Shown here piece by piece: positions 1-7,529 of a stretch of DNA of 17,775 nucleotides. The notes under the pieces were generated by a model. It searched no databases and had not been told where the DNA came from. It saw only the letters and a program-made list of their open reading frames with translations. The position numbers and the translations under genes are program-made. Origin of the DNA: Cyclobacteriaceae bacterium (lineage in GTDB: Bacteria; Bacteroidota; Bacteroidia; Cytophagales; Cyclobacteriaceae); NCBI GenBank assembly GCA_026994125.1, contig JALWRJ010000318.1:1-17775 (forward strand), in the 5' to 3' direction. Each line of letters begins with the position of its first letter. The stretch's first letter is position 1.

Positions 1-45
1 CATACCTAAATGTTGTCTCTAAACCTTTTACGTTTCTTGCTCCTA

Positions 46-187
46 GCGCGCTTTTGCAAAGCGTGCTGATTTAGATTAGTCCTGTGAGGTCAATTAAATA
101 ACCAAAGATAATCGTCACAAGGCAATTAATTGAGATTACTCGCATTACAAATGCTCAGCAAAATGCGCACGCTTTGCAAAAGCGCGC
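46..187. repeat. Inverted-repeat element (21-bp arms, 100-bp centre)
   Basis: Positions 46-66 and 167-187 are perfect reverse complements over 21 bp. Each arm is itself nearly palindromic around TTTGCAAA and could fold into a 9-bp stem with a 3-nt loop. Outside the arms the symmetry resumes after a short slip (GCTC on the left, GAGC on the right). The 100-bp centre has no reading frame of note. The layout resembles a small non-autonomous element or a pair of REP-like hairpins lying downstream of tRNA-Leu. I see no target-site duplication. Nothing else is recognisable in 1-210. Confidence 0.6.
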
Positions 188-210
188 GAGCGGGGAGGTA
201 ACTATTAAAG

Positions 211-294
211 TGCGCACGAGAGGATTCGAACCTCCACGCTCGTAAGAGCACCAGCCCCTCAAGCTGGCGTGTCTACCGGTTTCACCACGTGCGC
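211..294 (-). tRNA. tRNA-Leu (anticodon GAG)
   Basis: Read on the minus strand, the 7-bp acceptor stem GCGCACG/CGTGCGC closes the molecule, with discriminator A at 211. The anticodon stem CCAGC/GCTGG encloses the loop TTGAGGG, giving anticodon GAG, which reads CUC/CUU leucine codons. The variable arm GCTC-TTAC-GAGC is long, as expected for a class II tRNA such as Leu, and the T-loop is TTCGAAT between GAGG and CCTC. The 3' CCA is not encoded (CTT follows the discriminator), so it must be added by the tRNA nucleotidyltransferase. Confidence 0.97.
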
Positions 295-308
295 ATTCAG
301 TAAGGGCT

Positions 309-316
309 CAAAAATA
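309..316 (-). promoter_or_regulatory. -7 promoter box of tRNA-Leu
   Basis: The minus strand reads TATTTTTG, an exact match to the Bacteroidota -7 consensus TAnnTTTG. It lies about 15 nt before the 5' end of the tRNA and downstream of the clpB terminator, so the tRNA is probably transcribed on its own. No clear -33 TTG is seen. Confidence 0.55.
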
Positions 317-361
317 GAACAAGTTTTTTTGATTTAATGAAGCTATGAATAAATTATTCAT

Positions 362-387
362 AAAAAAAGGGCTCCACAGAGCCCTTT
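362..387 (-). terminator. Intrinsic terminator of clpB
   Basis: On the minus strand the sequence forms a perfect 9-bp stem AAAGGGCTC/GAGCCCTTT (arms 379-387 and 366-374) with a 4-nt loop TGTG, running straight into a T tract. It begins 40 nt after the clpB stop codon and separates clpB from tRNA-Leu on the same strand. Confidence 0.88.
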
Positions 388-390
388 GTG

Positions 391-410
391 TACCGGGGAT
401 AAGCCCGGTA
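391..410. other. Second hairpin in the clpB 3' UTR
   Basis: TACCGGG (391-397) and CCCGGTA (404-410) are perfect complements around a 6-nt loop. The hairpin stands between the clpB stop codon and the terminator at 362-387. On the plus strand it is followed by GTTTTT, so it could also stop transcription entering from the left, although no plus-strand gene lies upstream. A role in 3'-end stability of the clpB mRNA is an inference. Confidence 0.5.
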
Positions 411-426
411 GTTTTTAAAATTCGGG

Positions 427-3039
427 TTAAACTTCTTCTACTTGTTCCACTTTCACAAACACTAGTTTTCCTCCTTGTAAGGCAATATCGATGGTATCGC
501 CCGGGCCAAATTTACCGGCAATTATTTGTTTCGAAAGTTCGTTAAGTACCTCGCGTTGTAGCACTCGTTTTAGAGGTCGTGCTCCAAATTGAGGGTCAAA
601 GCCTAACGCACCCAGGTAATCCAGGGCTTCTTCCGAAATGGTTACCTTAATATTGTTTTGCTCAATTCGTTTTATAATTAATCCGAATTGTATATCCACA
701 ATTTTTCGAATATCTGTCCGGGTTAGTGGCCTAAACATAATAGTTTCATCTACCCGGTTTAAAAACTCAGGCCTTACCGATTTTTTAAGCAATTCAAACA
801 CCTCGGATTTTGTGGTTTCAATAACCTTTTCAACGTCTTTGTTTTCCAGGTTTTCGAACCGTTCTTGTATTAAATGCGCCCCAATATTGGTGGTCATTAT
901 AATAATGGTGTTCTTAAAATTGGCTACTCTTCCTTTGTTATCGGTTAAACGGCCATCATCCAGCACTTGCAACAAAATATTAAAGGCATCGGGGTGCGCT
1001 TTTTCAATTTCATCTAATAGCACTACCGAATAGGGTTTTCTACGCACAGCTTCGGTAAGTTGGCCGCCTTCATCGTAGCCTACATAGCCCGGAGGTGCAC
1101 CAATCAATCGGCTCACCGCATGGCGTTCCTGGTACTCGCTCATATCAATACGCACCATATTGTGTTCATCATTAAACAAGTAATCAGCCAGTGCTTTAGA
1201 AAGTTCGGTTTTACCCACTCCGGTAGTTCCTAAAAATATAAACGAACCAATGGGGCGGTTGGGGTCTTGCAAGCCTGCCCGGCTTCTGCGTACCGCATCC
1301 GATAGGGCAGCAATGGCTTCTTCCTGCCCTGCTACTCGTTTGCCCAATTCTTCTTCCAGGTGCAAAAGTTTTTCTCTGTCCGATTGCAACATTTTGTTTA
1401 CCGGAATGCCTGTCCATTTAGCCACTACTTCGGCTATATCGGTGCTGTCCACCTCCTCTTTTAGCAAGGCATGCTCATCGTTTTGCATTTCTTGCACCTT
1501 TTGCTTTAAGGTTTCTAAATTGGTTTCAGCATCGGTTATTTTGCCATAGCGCAACTCAGCTACTTTGGCAAAATCGCCACTTCGTTCGGCCTGTTCGGCC
1601 TCCAATTTATAAGCATCAATTTCTTCTTTAACTTTTTGTATGCCTTGAATAACCTCTTTTTCGTTTTCCCACTTGGCTTTTAGAGCATTGCGTTCATCGG
1701 TAAGCTCGGCAATTACTTTGTTAAGCTGCTTTTCTTTGGCTTTATCTTTTTCTCTTCGGATGGCTTCGCGCTCAATTTCTAACTGCATAATTTTACGCTG
1801 AATCTCATCCAACTCTTCGGGTACCGAATCTATTTCGATACGCAACTTAGAAGCAGCTTCATCCATTAAATCGATGGCTTTGTCGGGCAAATACCTATCG
1901 GATATATAGCGGCTTGATAGCTCCACTGCGGCTATTACGGCATCGTCTTTTATACGTACACCATGGTGTAATTCGTATTTATCTTTAATACCACGCAATA
2001 TCGAAATAGCATCTTCGGGTTGTGGTTCATCAACCAAAACCATTTGGAACCTACGTTCCAATGCTTTGTCTTTTTCAATATGCTTTTGGTACTCTTTTAA
2101 AGTAGTGGCTCCAATGGCATGTAATTCACCCCTTGCCAAAGCAGGTTTTAAGAGGTTAGCGGCATCCATGGCACCTTCGCCTCCACCGGCTCCGATTAGG
2201 GTATGAATTTCATCTATAAATAAAATTATCTCTCCATCCGAATCGGTAACTTCTTTAATCACTGCTTTTAGGCGTTCTTCAAACTCGCCTTTGTATTTGG
2301 CACCGGCAACCAATAAGCCCATATCCAGGCTAATCAAAATTTTTGATTTTAAGTTTTCGGGCACATCACCATCTACAATGCGTTGTGCCATGCCTTCAAC
2401 AATGGCCGTTTTACCCACACCGGGTTCGCCCACCAAAATAGGATTGTTTTTGGTTCTGCGCGAAAGTATTTGAAGCACTCGCCTAATTTCTTCGTCTCTA
2501 CCAATCACAGGGTCAATTTTACCATCCTTGGCCAATTGGTTTAAGTTTTTGGAGTATCGTTCCAACGATCGGTATTTGCCTTCTGCATTGGCATCGGTTA
2601 CGTTGTCGCCTCCGCGCAATTCGTTAATGGCAGCAAGCAACGATTTTTTATCATAGCCGGCATCTTTTAAGATAGCAGCTACTTTATCCTTGCCTAAAAA
2701 TAAGCCTACTAGTAAATGTTCTACGGCAATATATTCATCGCCCATTTCTTTAAGCATGCTTTCGGCTTTTTGCAATACTGCAGCCGAATCGTTACTTAAA
2801 TAGGGTTTTTGACCCGAAACCTTGGGGTAGGACAAAATAATTTCTTCCAGCTTGGCTTGCAACTGGTTTACGTTTACATTTAATTTTTTATTAATAAATG
2901 AAACCACATTGTCGTCTGTTTCGAACAATGCTTTTAATAAATGGCCGGGCTCAATAGACTGCTGTCCGTAGTTGCCGGCTATGGAAGTGGCGTGTTGCAG
3001 CACCTCCTGCGATTTGATGGTATATTTATCGAAATTCAT
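427..3039 (-). CDS. clpB: ATP-dependent chaperone ClpB (protein disaggregase)
   Basis: 870 aa, the usual ClpB length. ClpB is a cytoplasmic hexameric AAA+ machine that, with DnaK, pulls polypeptides out of aggregates after heat stress. In order: Clp N domain (about 1-145); first AAA+ module with Walker A GEPGVGKT (204-211), pore loop KYKGE (248-252) and Walker B ILFIDE (272-277); a long charged coiled-coil M domain (about 400-530) that separates ClpB from ClpA/ClpC; second AAA+ module with Walker A GTTGVGKT (604-611), pore loop GYVGY (651-655) and Walker B VVLLDE (672-677). There is no IGF/L loop typical of ClpP partners that I can identify. Monocistronic, with its own promoter and terminator. 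No CIRCE operator is visible upstream. All catalytic motifs are intact. Confidence 0.98.
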   Translation of the reverse strand: MNFDKYTIKSQEVLQHATSIAGNYGQQSIEPGHLLKALFETDDNVVSFINKKLNVNVNQLQAKLEEIILSYPKVSGQKPYLSNDSAAVLQKAESMLKEMGDEYIAVEHLLVGLFLGKDKVAAILKDAGYDKKSLLAAINELRGGDNVTDANAEGKYRSLERYSKNLNQLAKDGKIDPVIGRDEEIRRVLQILSRRTKNNPILVGEPGVGKTAIVEGMAQRIVDGDVPENLKSKILISLDMGLLVAGAKYKGEFEERLKAVIKEVTDSDGEIILFIDEIHTLIGAGGGEGAMDAANLLKPALARGELHAIGATTLKEYQKHIEKDKALERRFQMVLVDEPQPEDAISILRGIKDKYELHHGVRIKDDAVIAAVELSSRYISDRYLPDKAIDLMDEAASKLRIEIDSVPEELDEIQRKIMQLEIEREAIRREKDKAKEKQLNKVIAELTDERNALKAKWENEKEVIQGIQKVKEEIDAYKLEAEQAERSGDFAKVAELRYGKITDAETNLETLKQKVQEMQNDEHALLKEEVDSTDIAEVVAKWTGIPVNKMLQSDREKLLHLEEELGKRVAGQEEAIAALSDAVRRSRAGLQDPNRPIGSFIFLGTTGVGKTELSKALADYLFNDEHNMVRIDMSEYQERHAVSRLIGAPPGYVGYDEGGQLTEAVRRKPYSVVLLDEIEKAHPDAFNILLQVLDDGRLTDNKGRVANFKNTIIIMTTNIGAHLIQERFENLENKDVEKVIETTKSEVFELLKKSVRPEFLNRVDETIMFRPLTRTDIRKIVDIQFGLIIKRIEQNNIKVTISEEALDYLGALGFDPQFGARPLKRVLQREVLNELSKQIIAGKFGPGDTIDIALQGGKLVFVKVEQVEEV

Positions 3040-3066
3040 AGTTGTATCTTTTTAAGGGCAGTATAG

Positions 3067-3074
3067 CAAAAATA
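3067..3074 (-). promoter_or_regulatory. -7 promoter box of clpB
   Basis: The minus strand reads TATTTTTG, an exact TAnnTTTG match ending 27 nt before the clpB ATG. It predicts a leader of roughly 20 nt. No matching -33 TTG is present and no heat-shock operator is recognised, so the heat-shock control expected for clpB is not explained by this sequence. Confidence 0.55.
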
Positions 3075-3155
3075 TAGCCTTAAGTGTAAATCGGTAATAT
3101 TGACATATTTTTAGTAGGTGTTGCGTTATTTTAAGACATTTTGGCGGGCTGGTAA

Positions 3156-3207
3156 ACGCTAGGAACACAAAGAAGTCGCTAAGTTCGCAGAGAAATAACT
3201 TTGTGTT
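3156..3207. repeat. Short palindromic intergenic repeat (ACGCTA/AACACAAAG type)
   Basis: AACACAAAG (3164-3172) and CTTTGTGTT (3199-3207) are perfect 9-bp inverted repeats. Between them are near-periodic blocks of the pattern CGCTAAG, TTCGCAGAG. This composition resembles the 'acgcaaag/cgctaag' intergenic repeats I recall from other bacterial genomes; membership in such a family is recalled, not tested. It sits between the clpB and rlmN promoters and contains neither. Confidence 0.45.
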
Positions 3208-3247
3208 GATTGTGGTTAATTATTTTTATACCCAACAGAAGTAGGGC

Positions 3248-3255
3248 TATCTTTG
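3248..3255 (+). promoter_or_regulatory. -7 promoter box of rlmN
   Basis: TATCTTTG is an exact TAnnTTTG match ending only 4 nt before the rlmN ATG at 3260. Transcription starting the usual 5-7 nt after the box would begin at or within 1-2 nt of the start codon, pointing to a leaderless mRNA. No TTG lies at a -33 distance. Confidence 0.6.
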
Positions 3256-3259
3256 CACA

Positions 3260-4303
3260 ATGCCACAAGATAAGCAAGACATACGAAAATTAACAGTTGA
3301 AGAGTTACAAGATTTTTTTACAACTAAGGGTGAAAAAGCTTTTAGAGCCAAACAAGTGTATGAATGGTTGTGGCAAAAATCGGCTACCAGCTTTGCTGAG
3401 ATGACCAACTTATCAAAAGCAACTCGCGAGCTGTTGGAGCATCATTTTAAAATTTATAATGTACTTGTAGAGGAAGAGCAAAAAAGTATTGACCGAACCA
3501 TAAAATCATCGATGCAATTATTTGATAACGAGGTGGTTGAAGGTGTGCTTATTCCTACTCCCAAACGTATGACAGCCTGCATATCATCGCAAGTAGGGTG
3601 CAGCTTAAGTTGTGCATTTTGCGCTACGGGCAAGCTCGACCGTAAACGAAATTTGGAGGCTTCGGAAATTTACGACCAAGTAGTATTAATAAAAAACCAA
3701 GCTGCAAAGGAATATAATCAACCTTTGACCAATATTGTGTATATGGGTATGGGCGAACCCTTGCTTAACTATAAAAATGTATTGCAATCAGTTCATCATA
3801 TTACCTCACCCGAGGGCTTGGGTATGAGCCCCAAACGGATTACCGTTTCAACGGCCGGTATTGCCAAAATGATACGCAAGCTGGGCGATGATGAAGTAAA
3901 ATTTAACCTGGCCTTATCGTTGCATGCGGCTAACGACCAAAAGCGGAACCAAATAATGCCTATTAACGAAAGTAATAGTTTGGTAGAGCTGCGAGATGCC
4001 CTAAAACACTATTTTGCAAAAACTAAAAACCCGGTAACCTACGAGTATATTTTGTTTTATAATTTTAATGATTCGCTCCAGGATGCTGAAGAGCTGTATC
4101 AGTTTACCAAACATATACCTTGCAAGGTTAATATTATTGAATACAATCCGGTTTCGGAAACTCCTTTTGCCAAAGCTGATGAAAAAACCTTAGATAAGTT
4201 TGCCGGTTATTTAGAGAAAAGAGGGGTAACGGTAAAAGTGCGCAGAAGCCGGGGCAAGGATATTGATGCGGCCTGTGGGCAGTTGGCCGGGAAGAAAAAT
4301 TAG
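3260..4303 (+). CDS. rlmN: Dual-specificity RNA methyltransferase RlmN (radical SAM)
   Basis: 347 aa. RlmN methylates C2 of A2503 in 23S rRNA and of A37 in some tRNAs, affecting the peptidyl-transferase centre and fidelity. The radical-SAM cluster motif CxxxCxxC is at C114, C118, C121. Seven residues earlier lies the conserved C107, and near the C-terminus the motif DIDAACGQLAG carries C339, the equivalent of the cysteine that is transiently methylated (C355 in E. coli). MGMGEP follows as the SAM-binding GEP motif. The N-terminal helical domain with the LTVEEL...KAFRAKQVYEWL pattern is complete, which requires a start before residue 11; the ATG at 3260 is the only candidate. Stand-alone gene, convergent with the secreted-protein gene downstream. 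Confidence 0.97.
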   Translation: MPQDKQDIRKLTVEELQDFFTTKGEKAFRAKQVYEWLWQKSATSFAEMTNLSKATRELLEHHFKIYNVLVEEEQKSIDRTIKSSMQLFDNEVVEGVLIPTPKRMTACISSQVGCSLSCAFCATGKLDRKRNLEASEIYDQVVLIKNQAAKEYNQPLTNIVYMGMGEPLLNYKNVLQSVHHITSPEGLGMSPKRITVSTAGIAKMIRKLGDDEVKFNLALSLHAANDQKRNQIMPINESNSLVELRDALKHYFAKTKNPVTYEYILFYNFNDSLQDAEELYQFTKHIPCKVNIIEYNPVSETPFAKADEKTLDKFAGYLEKRGVTVKVRRSRGKDIDAACGQLAGKKN

Positions 4304-4314
4304 ATACGCAATTG

Positions 4315-4398
4315 AAGACATTAGATTGTTAGACTCAAGGTGTTAGCTTAATAATCTCAAAAACCAATAAAATACTGGGTCTAACAATCTAATGTCTT
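4315..4398. repeat. 20-bp perfect inverted repeat between convergent genes
   Basis: Positions 4315-4334 and 4379-4398 are perfect reverse complements over 20 bp (core GACATTAGATTGTTAGAC), separated by 44 nt. It fills the gap between the 3' ends of rlmN and the minus-strand gene at 4403. It could act as a bidirectional stop, but no T tract follows either arm. The TTAGA/TTAGAC words suggest a mobile or recombinogenic intergenic repeat family. Confidence 0.6.
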
Positions 4399-4402
4399 AA
4401 AA

Positions 4403-4855
4403 CTACTCAACCAATGGCACTTCGGTGGCAATTTGCACATCAATTAATAATTGCACTTGTTCCATAATTTGAATAAACCTGGCTGCTTGAATGGCTCCAA
4501 TTACTTTTTTCATTTTTTTATAGTACAACTTATTGGTTTTAAGCCTGTTGGTTTTAATATTAAAGTAGGTTGAAGCTACCTGGTTGGCCACGTCATCGGT
4601 TAGTTTACCATAATTATCAGCAAATTTTTCGATATTGCTTACACGCATATCTACCAGTTTGTTCATGTCGGTTTCGTACTGTCCATACAATTCCCAAAAG
4701 GCAGTTTTATTTTCCTCTTTAATGTTCATTGCTTCGGCCACCAATGTTCTTTTTTCTTTGTTTAAATCTCTTTTTAAGAGGTCTATTAATTCTTGAGCCT
4801 GCGTAAGGCTAAACGAGATTAATATTAATGCGATACTTACTAGTGTTTTTTTCAT
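4403..4855 (-). CDS. Secreted helical protein of unknown function (Spy/CpxP-like layout)
   Basis: 150 aa. Residues 1-20 form a clear signal peptide (MKK, hydrophobic core, cleavage probably after TQA), so the protein is likely periplasmic. The remaining 130 residues are predicted all-helical and highly charged, ending in a hydrophobic tract around AARFIQIMEQVQLLIDVQIA and a short VPLVE tail. The layout (signal peptide, helical repeats about 30 residues long, FxQxExxxxxLIxxxxA near the end) resembles small periplasmic proteins often annotated as hypothetical or Spy/CpxP-like in Bacteroidota and Proteobacteria. It starts 32 bp after proS on the same strand and may be its co-transcribed tail. 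The function is not known. Confidence 0.85.
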   Translation of the reverse strand: MKKTLVSIALILISFSLTQAQELIDLLKRDLNKEKRTLVAEAMNIKEENKTAFWELYGQYETDMNKLVDMRVSNIEKFADNYGKLTDDVANQVASTYFNIKTNRLKTNKLYYKKMKKVIGAIQAARFIQIMEQVQLLIDVQIATEVPLVE

Positions 4856-4887
4856 GGTTATTTTTAATTTGTTTACTTGTTATTACT

Positions 4888-6360
4888 TTAATATGCTTTA
4901 GCAAAAACTACACGCTGTTTCGAAGGTTTTCCGGTAACCATACAAGTTCCGGGTTCGCCTTCTTCTAAAGGTATTAACCTAATGGTGGCTTTTGTTTCAT
5001 TTTTAATTAACTCTTCGGTTTCGGCCGAACCATCCCAGTGGGCATATATAAAGCCTCCTTTTTCTTCCAGCACTTGTTTAAACTCGTTGTATGAATCTAC
5101 ATAAGAGGTATTTTCTTTTCGGAAGGCTAGTGCTTTTACCAATAAGTTTTGTTGGATGTCATCCAGCAGGATTTTGATTGCCGCAGCCAGCCCTTCCAGG
5201 CTCATGGCTTGTTTTTCTTTGGTATCTCTTCGTGCTACTTCTACCTGGTTGTTGGCCAAATCGCGAGGGCCAATAGCTATACGCACGGGTACGCCTTTTT
5301 GTTCGTACTCGGCAAATTTCCAACCTGGTTTGTAGGTGTCGCGCTTATCAAAAGTTACGGTTATGTCCTGGGCGCGTAAATCGGCTACCAATTGGTTGGC
5401 CACTTCGGCAATGGCTTCCAGTTCATCAGCATTTCTGAATATGGGTATAATAACTACTTGTGTTGGAGCCAGTTTAGGGGGCAATACCAATCCGTTGTCA
5501 TCGGAGTGCGCCATAATAAGCGCCCCCATTAAGCGTGTGCTTACGCCCCAGGAGGTACCCCAAACATATTCGAGTTTACCATTTTTATCAGCAAACTTAA
5601 CATCAAAGGCTTTAGCAAAATTTTGCCCTAAAAAGTGCGATGTACCTGCTTGTAAGGCTTTGCCATCTTGCATAAGGGCTTCAATGCAATAGGTTTCTAA
5701 GGCACCGGCAAATCGTTCGCTTTCGGTTTTAACGCCTCGTAACACAGGTACAGCCATGTAATTTTCCACAAAATCGGCATATACATGCATCATTTGAATG
5801 GCTTCTTCTTCGGCTTCTTGTTTGGTGGCATGGGCTGTATGGCCTTCTTGCCAAAGAAACTCTGCCGTACGCAAAAACAATCGGGTGCGCATTTCCCAAC
5901 GTACCACATTAGCCCATTGGTTTAGTAAAATAGGTAGGTCGCGGTAGCTCTGAATCCAGTTTTTGTAGCTGTCCCAAATTACAGTTTCAGAGGTAGGCCG
6001 TACGATTAGCTCTTCTTCGAGCTTAGCTTCCGGGTCAACAATTACCCCTTCGCCTTGTGGGTTGTTTTTAAGCCGGTAGTGAGTTACTACGGCACATTCT
6101 TTGGCAAAACCCTCCACATGGCTGGCTTCTTTGCTAAAGTACGACTTAGGAATAAAAATGGGGAAATACGCATTGTAATGGCCGGTTTCTTTAAATTTTT
6201 GATCTAATACGGCCTGCATTTTTTCCCAAATAGCATAGCCGTGCGGTTTAATAACCATGCAGCCACGCACAGGCGAGTTTTCTGCCAAATCAGCTTGTTT
6301 TACCAGTTCGTTATACCAGGCCGAGTAGTCCTCGCTTCGTTTTGTAATTCCTTTTCCCAT
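4888..6360 (-). CDS. proS: Prolyl-tRNA synthetase (archaeal/eukaryotic-type)
   Basis: 490 aa with the ATG at 6360. The enzyme charges tRNA-Pro with proline in the cytoplasm. It is the short ProS type lacking the editing insertion of the E. coli enzyme, with class II motifs in order: motif 1 region around [11 protein letters not shown], motif 2 [22 protein letters not shown], and motif 3 [20 protein letters not shown], followed by the anticodon-binding domain beginning [11 protein letters not shown] and a C-terminal extension. The open frame extends 16 codons further to a TTG at 6408, but that TTG is the end of the -7 box TATATTTG, so it cannot be in the mRNA if that promoter is used; the family also begins close to the chosen residue. 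The gene is divergent from the secreted low-complexity protein at 6471. Confidence 0.96.
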   Translation of the reverse strand: MGKGITKRSEDYSAWYNELVKQADLAENSPVRGCMVIKPHGYAIWEKMQAVLDQKFKETGHYNAYFPIFIPKSYFSKEASHVEGFAKECAVVTHYRLKNNPQGEGVIVDPEAKLEEELIVRPTSETVIWDSYKNWIQSYRDLPILLNQWANVVRWEMRTRLFLRTAEFLWQEGHTAHATKQEAEEEAIQMMHVYADFVENYMAVPVLRGVKTESERFAGALETYCIEALMQDGKALQAGTSHFLGQNFAKAFDVKFADKNGKLEYVWGTSWGVSTRLMGALIMAHSDDNGLVLPPKLAPTQVVIIPIFRNADELEAIAEVANQLVADLRAQDITVTFDKRDTYKPGWKFAEYEQKGVPVRIAIGPRDLANNQVEVARRDTKEKQAMSLEGLAAAIKILLDDIQQNLLVKALAFRKENTSYVDSYNEFKQVLEEKGGFIYAHWDGSAETEELIKNETKATIRLIPLEEGEPGTCMVTGKPSKQRVVFAKAY

Positions 6361-6405
6361 TGTGGTACAAATATTGCTTTGTTTTATTAAAAAAATAATG
6401 AGTTG

Positions 6406-6413
6406 CAAATATA
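6406..6413 (-). promoter_or_regulatory. -7 promoter box of proS
   Basis: The minus strand reads TATATTTG, an exact TAnnTTTG match, 45 nt before the chosen proS ATG. It predicts a leader of about 40 nt. It decides the start: the upstream TTG codon of the longer reading frame is the last three bases of this box. Confidence 0.6.
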
Positions 6414-6434
6414 GAACTTGTTAATCGCTCTCGT

Positions 6435-6442
6435 TATCTTTA
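6435..6442 (+). promoter_or_regulatory. Probable -7 box of the secreted-protein gene
   Basis: TATCTTTA differs from TAnnTTTG only in the last base and ends 28 nt before the ATG at 6471. A TTG at 6418-6420 is 14 nt upstream, shorter than usual. It lies back to back with the proS promoter, so the two divergent genes share a control region of under 50 bp. Confidence 0.4.
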
Positions 6443-6470
6443 AAGTAAGTAATTGCTAAACAATACTATT

Positions 6471-7493
6471 ATGAAAACATGTTTTGCTTCCGTTGGTCTT
6501 TTGGTACTTATAATCTTGCTTCCCTGGTTGGGTATGGCACAGGGTAATTGGGATGAGAAGGACGATATGTATTTTTCGAAGAAAGACAGAGCCAGGCTTA
6601 TGGCTCAATCGGCTGCTGAAAGTGTGTACCCGGGCAACTCAGCGTATGCGGCCAACCATAATTTTGGTAGCCCAACCTTACAAAGTACAATAGCCGGTAG
6701 CCCAACCTTACAACCAGCAAAGGGTACGGCTGATGATATCAATAATCAATATTTTATTACCGATTATAGCTTACCCAAGGATACCACGTATGCTACGGTG
6801 CCAACCCAAATGTTTGGGAGCAATACGCCTTCATTACGAAACAGCCCCAATGTAAATATTATTTTTTCGTACGGTGGTGGGTTTGGTTACGGCCGACCTT
6901 ATTATGGGTACAATCCATATAATGACCCTTTTAGTCCTTACTACGACCCCTTTTTGGCTTCCAGGTACGGATATTATAACAATTTTGGGTATAACCCTTG
7001 GGGGCATAACAGGTTTTATACCGGATACGGTTATGTAAACAATGTGTGCCCTTACCCGACTTATGGAACCACCAGCTATGCCCGCAATGCCAACACGCAA
7101 GTGCGGTACCGTAATGGTCGAAAGGTAATATCAGGTTCACGCGGTTCAGGAAGGAGTTCAAGAAGAAATACAACGATAGATAATGCCTCGGACAGGCCGG
7201 TGAAACCTATTGGAAAAGCAACTAAAGGAGGAGATAATTCTTACCACAGGAGCTCAGCCGGTAATAAATCTACGCATTCGTTTAATAGCAGAACCAGGTA
7301 CAGCCGCCCTGCTAATAGAAGCACCCAACGAACTACAACCCAATGGAATACATCAAGGCCCCGAAGTTCGGGGTATTCATCAGGCAGGTCTTCCTATACC
7401 ACAGGAGGCAGCCGCACCCGTAGCAGTGGAACAAGGCCTGCTTCGGGGAGTAGCCATAGCAGTGGTAGTAGAGGCAGGGGCAGAGGCAATTAA
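6471..7493 (+). CDS. Secreted low-complexity protein, Tyr/Gly-rich then Ser/Arg-rich
   Basis: 340 aa. I do not recognise a family. Residues 1-24 are a signal peptide ending GMAQ. A charged segment (NWDEKDDMYFSKKDRARLM) follows. Residues about 134-204 are rich in Tyr, Gly, Asn, Pro and Phe (FGYGRPYYGYNPYNDPF). Residues about 219-340 are almost wholly Ser, Arg, Thr and Gly, strongly basic and probably disordered, ending RGRGRGN. Such a tail could bind acidic polysaccharide, nucleic acid or the cell surface; that is inference. The frame is open 6 codons upstream to a TTG at 6453, but the ATG at 6471 gives the cleaner signal peptide. The outer-membrane barrel gene starts 36 bp downstream with no terminator between, so the two are probably co-transcribed. 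Confidence 0.85.
   Translation: MKTCFASVGLLVLIILLPWLGMAQGNWDEKDDMYFSKKDRARLMAQSAAESVYPGNSAYAANHNFGSPTLQSTIAGSPTLQPAKGTADDINNQYFITDYSLPKDTTYATVPTQMFGSNTPSLRNSPNVNIIFSYGGGFGYGRPYYGYNPYNDPFSPYYDPFLASRYGYYNNFGYNPWGHNRFYTGYGYVNNVCPYPTYGTTSYARNANTQVRYRNGRKVISGSRGSGRSSRRNTTIDNASDRPVKPIGKATKGGDNSYHRSSAGNKSTHSFNSRTRYSRPANRSTQRTTTQWNTSRPRSSGYSSGRSSYTTGGSRTRSSGTRPASGSSHSSGSRGRGRGN
6666..6713 (+). repeat. In-frame tandem duplication inside the secreted protein gene
   Basis: The 18-bp word GGTAGCCCAACCTTACAA occurs exactly at 6666-6683 and 6696-6713, a period of 30 bp (10 codons), so the peptide GSPTLQ appears twice. The perfect identity suggests a fairly recent slippage duplication in the disordered region after the signal peptide. 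Confidence 0.85.
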
Positions 7494-7529
7494 TATCGGG
7501 TTCCATTTTTTATTAATAGAGTATTTTTT

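Noticed and set aside
427..3039. Plus-strand open frames opposite clpB (for example 638-1033 and 1250-1549)
   Set aside because: They are mirror frames of a fully conserved clpB; their translations show no family features and they have no promoter.
3040..3130. CIRCE or other heat-shock operator before clpB
   Set aside because: No TTAGCACTC-N9-GAGTGCTAA-like inverted repeat is present.
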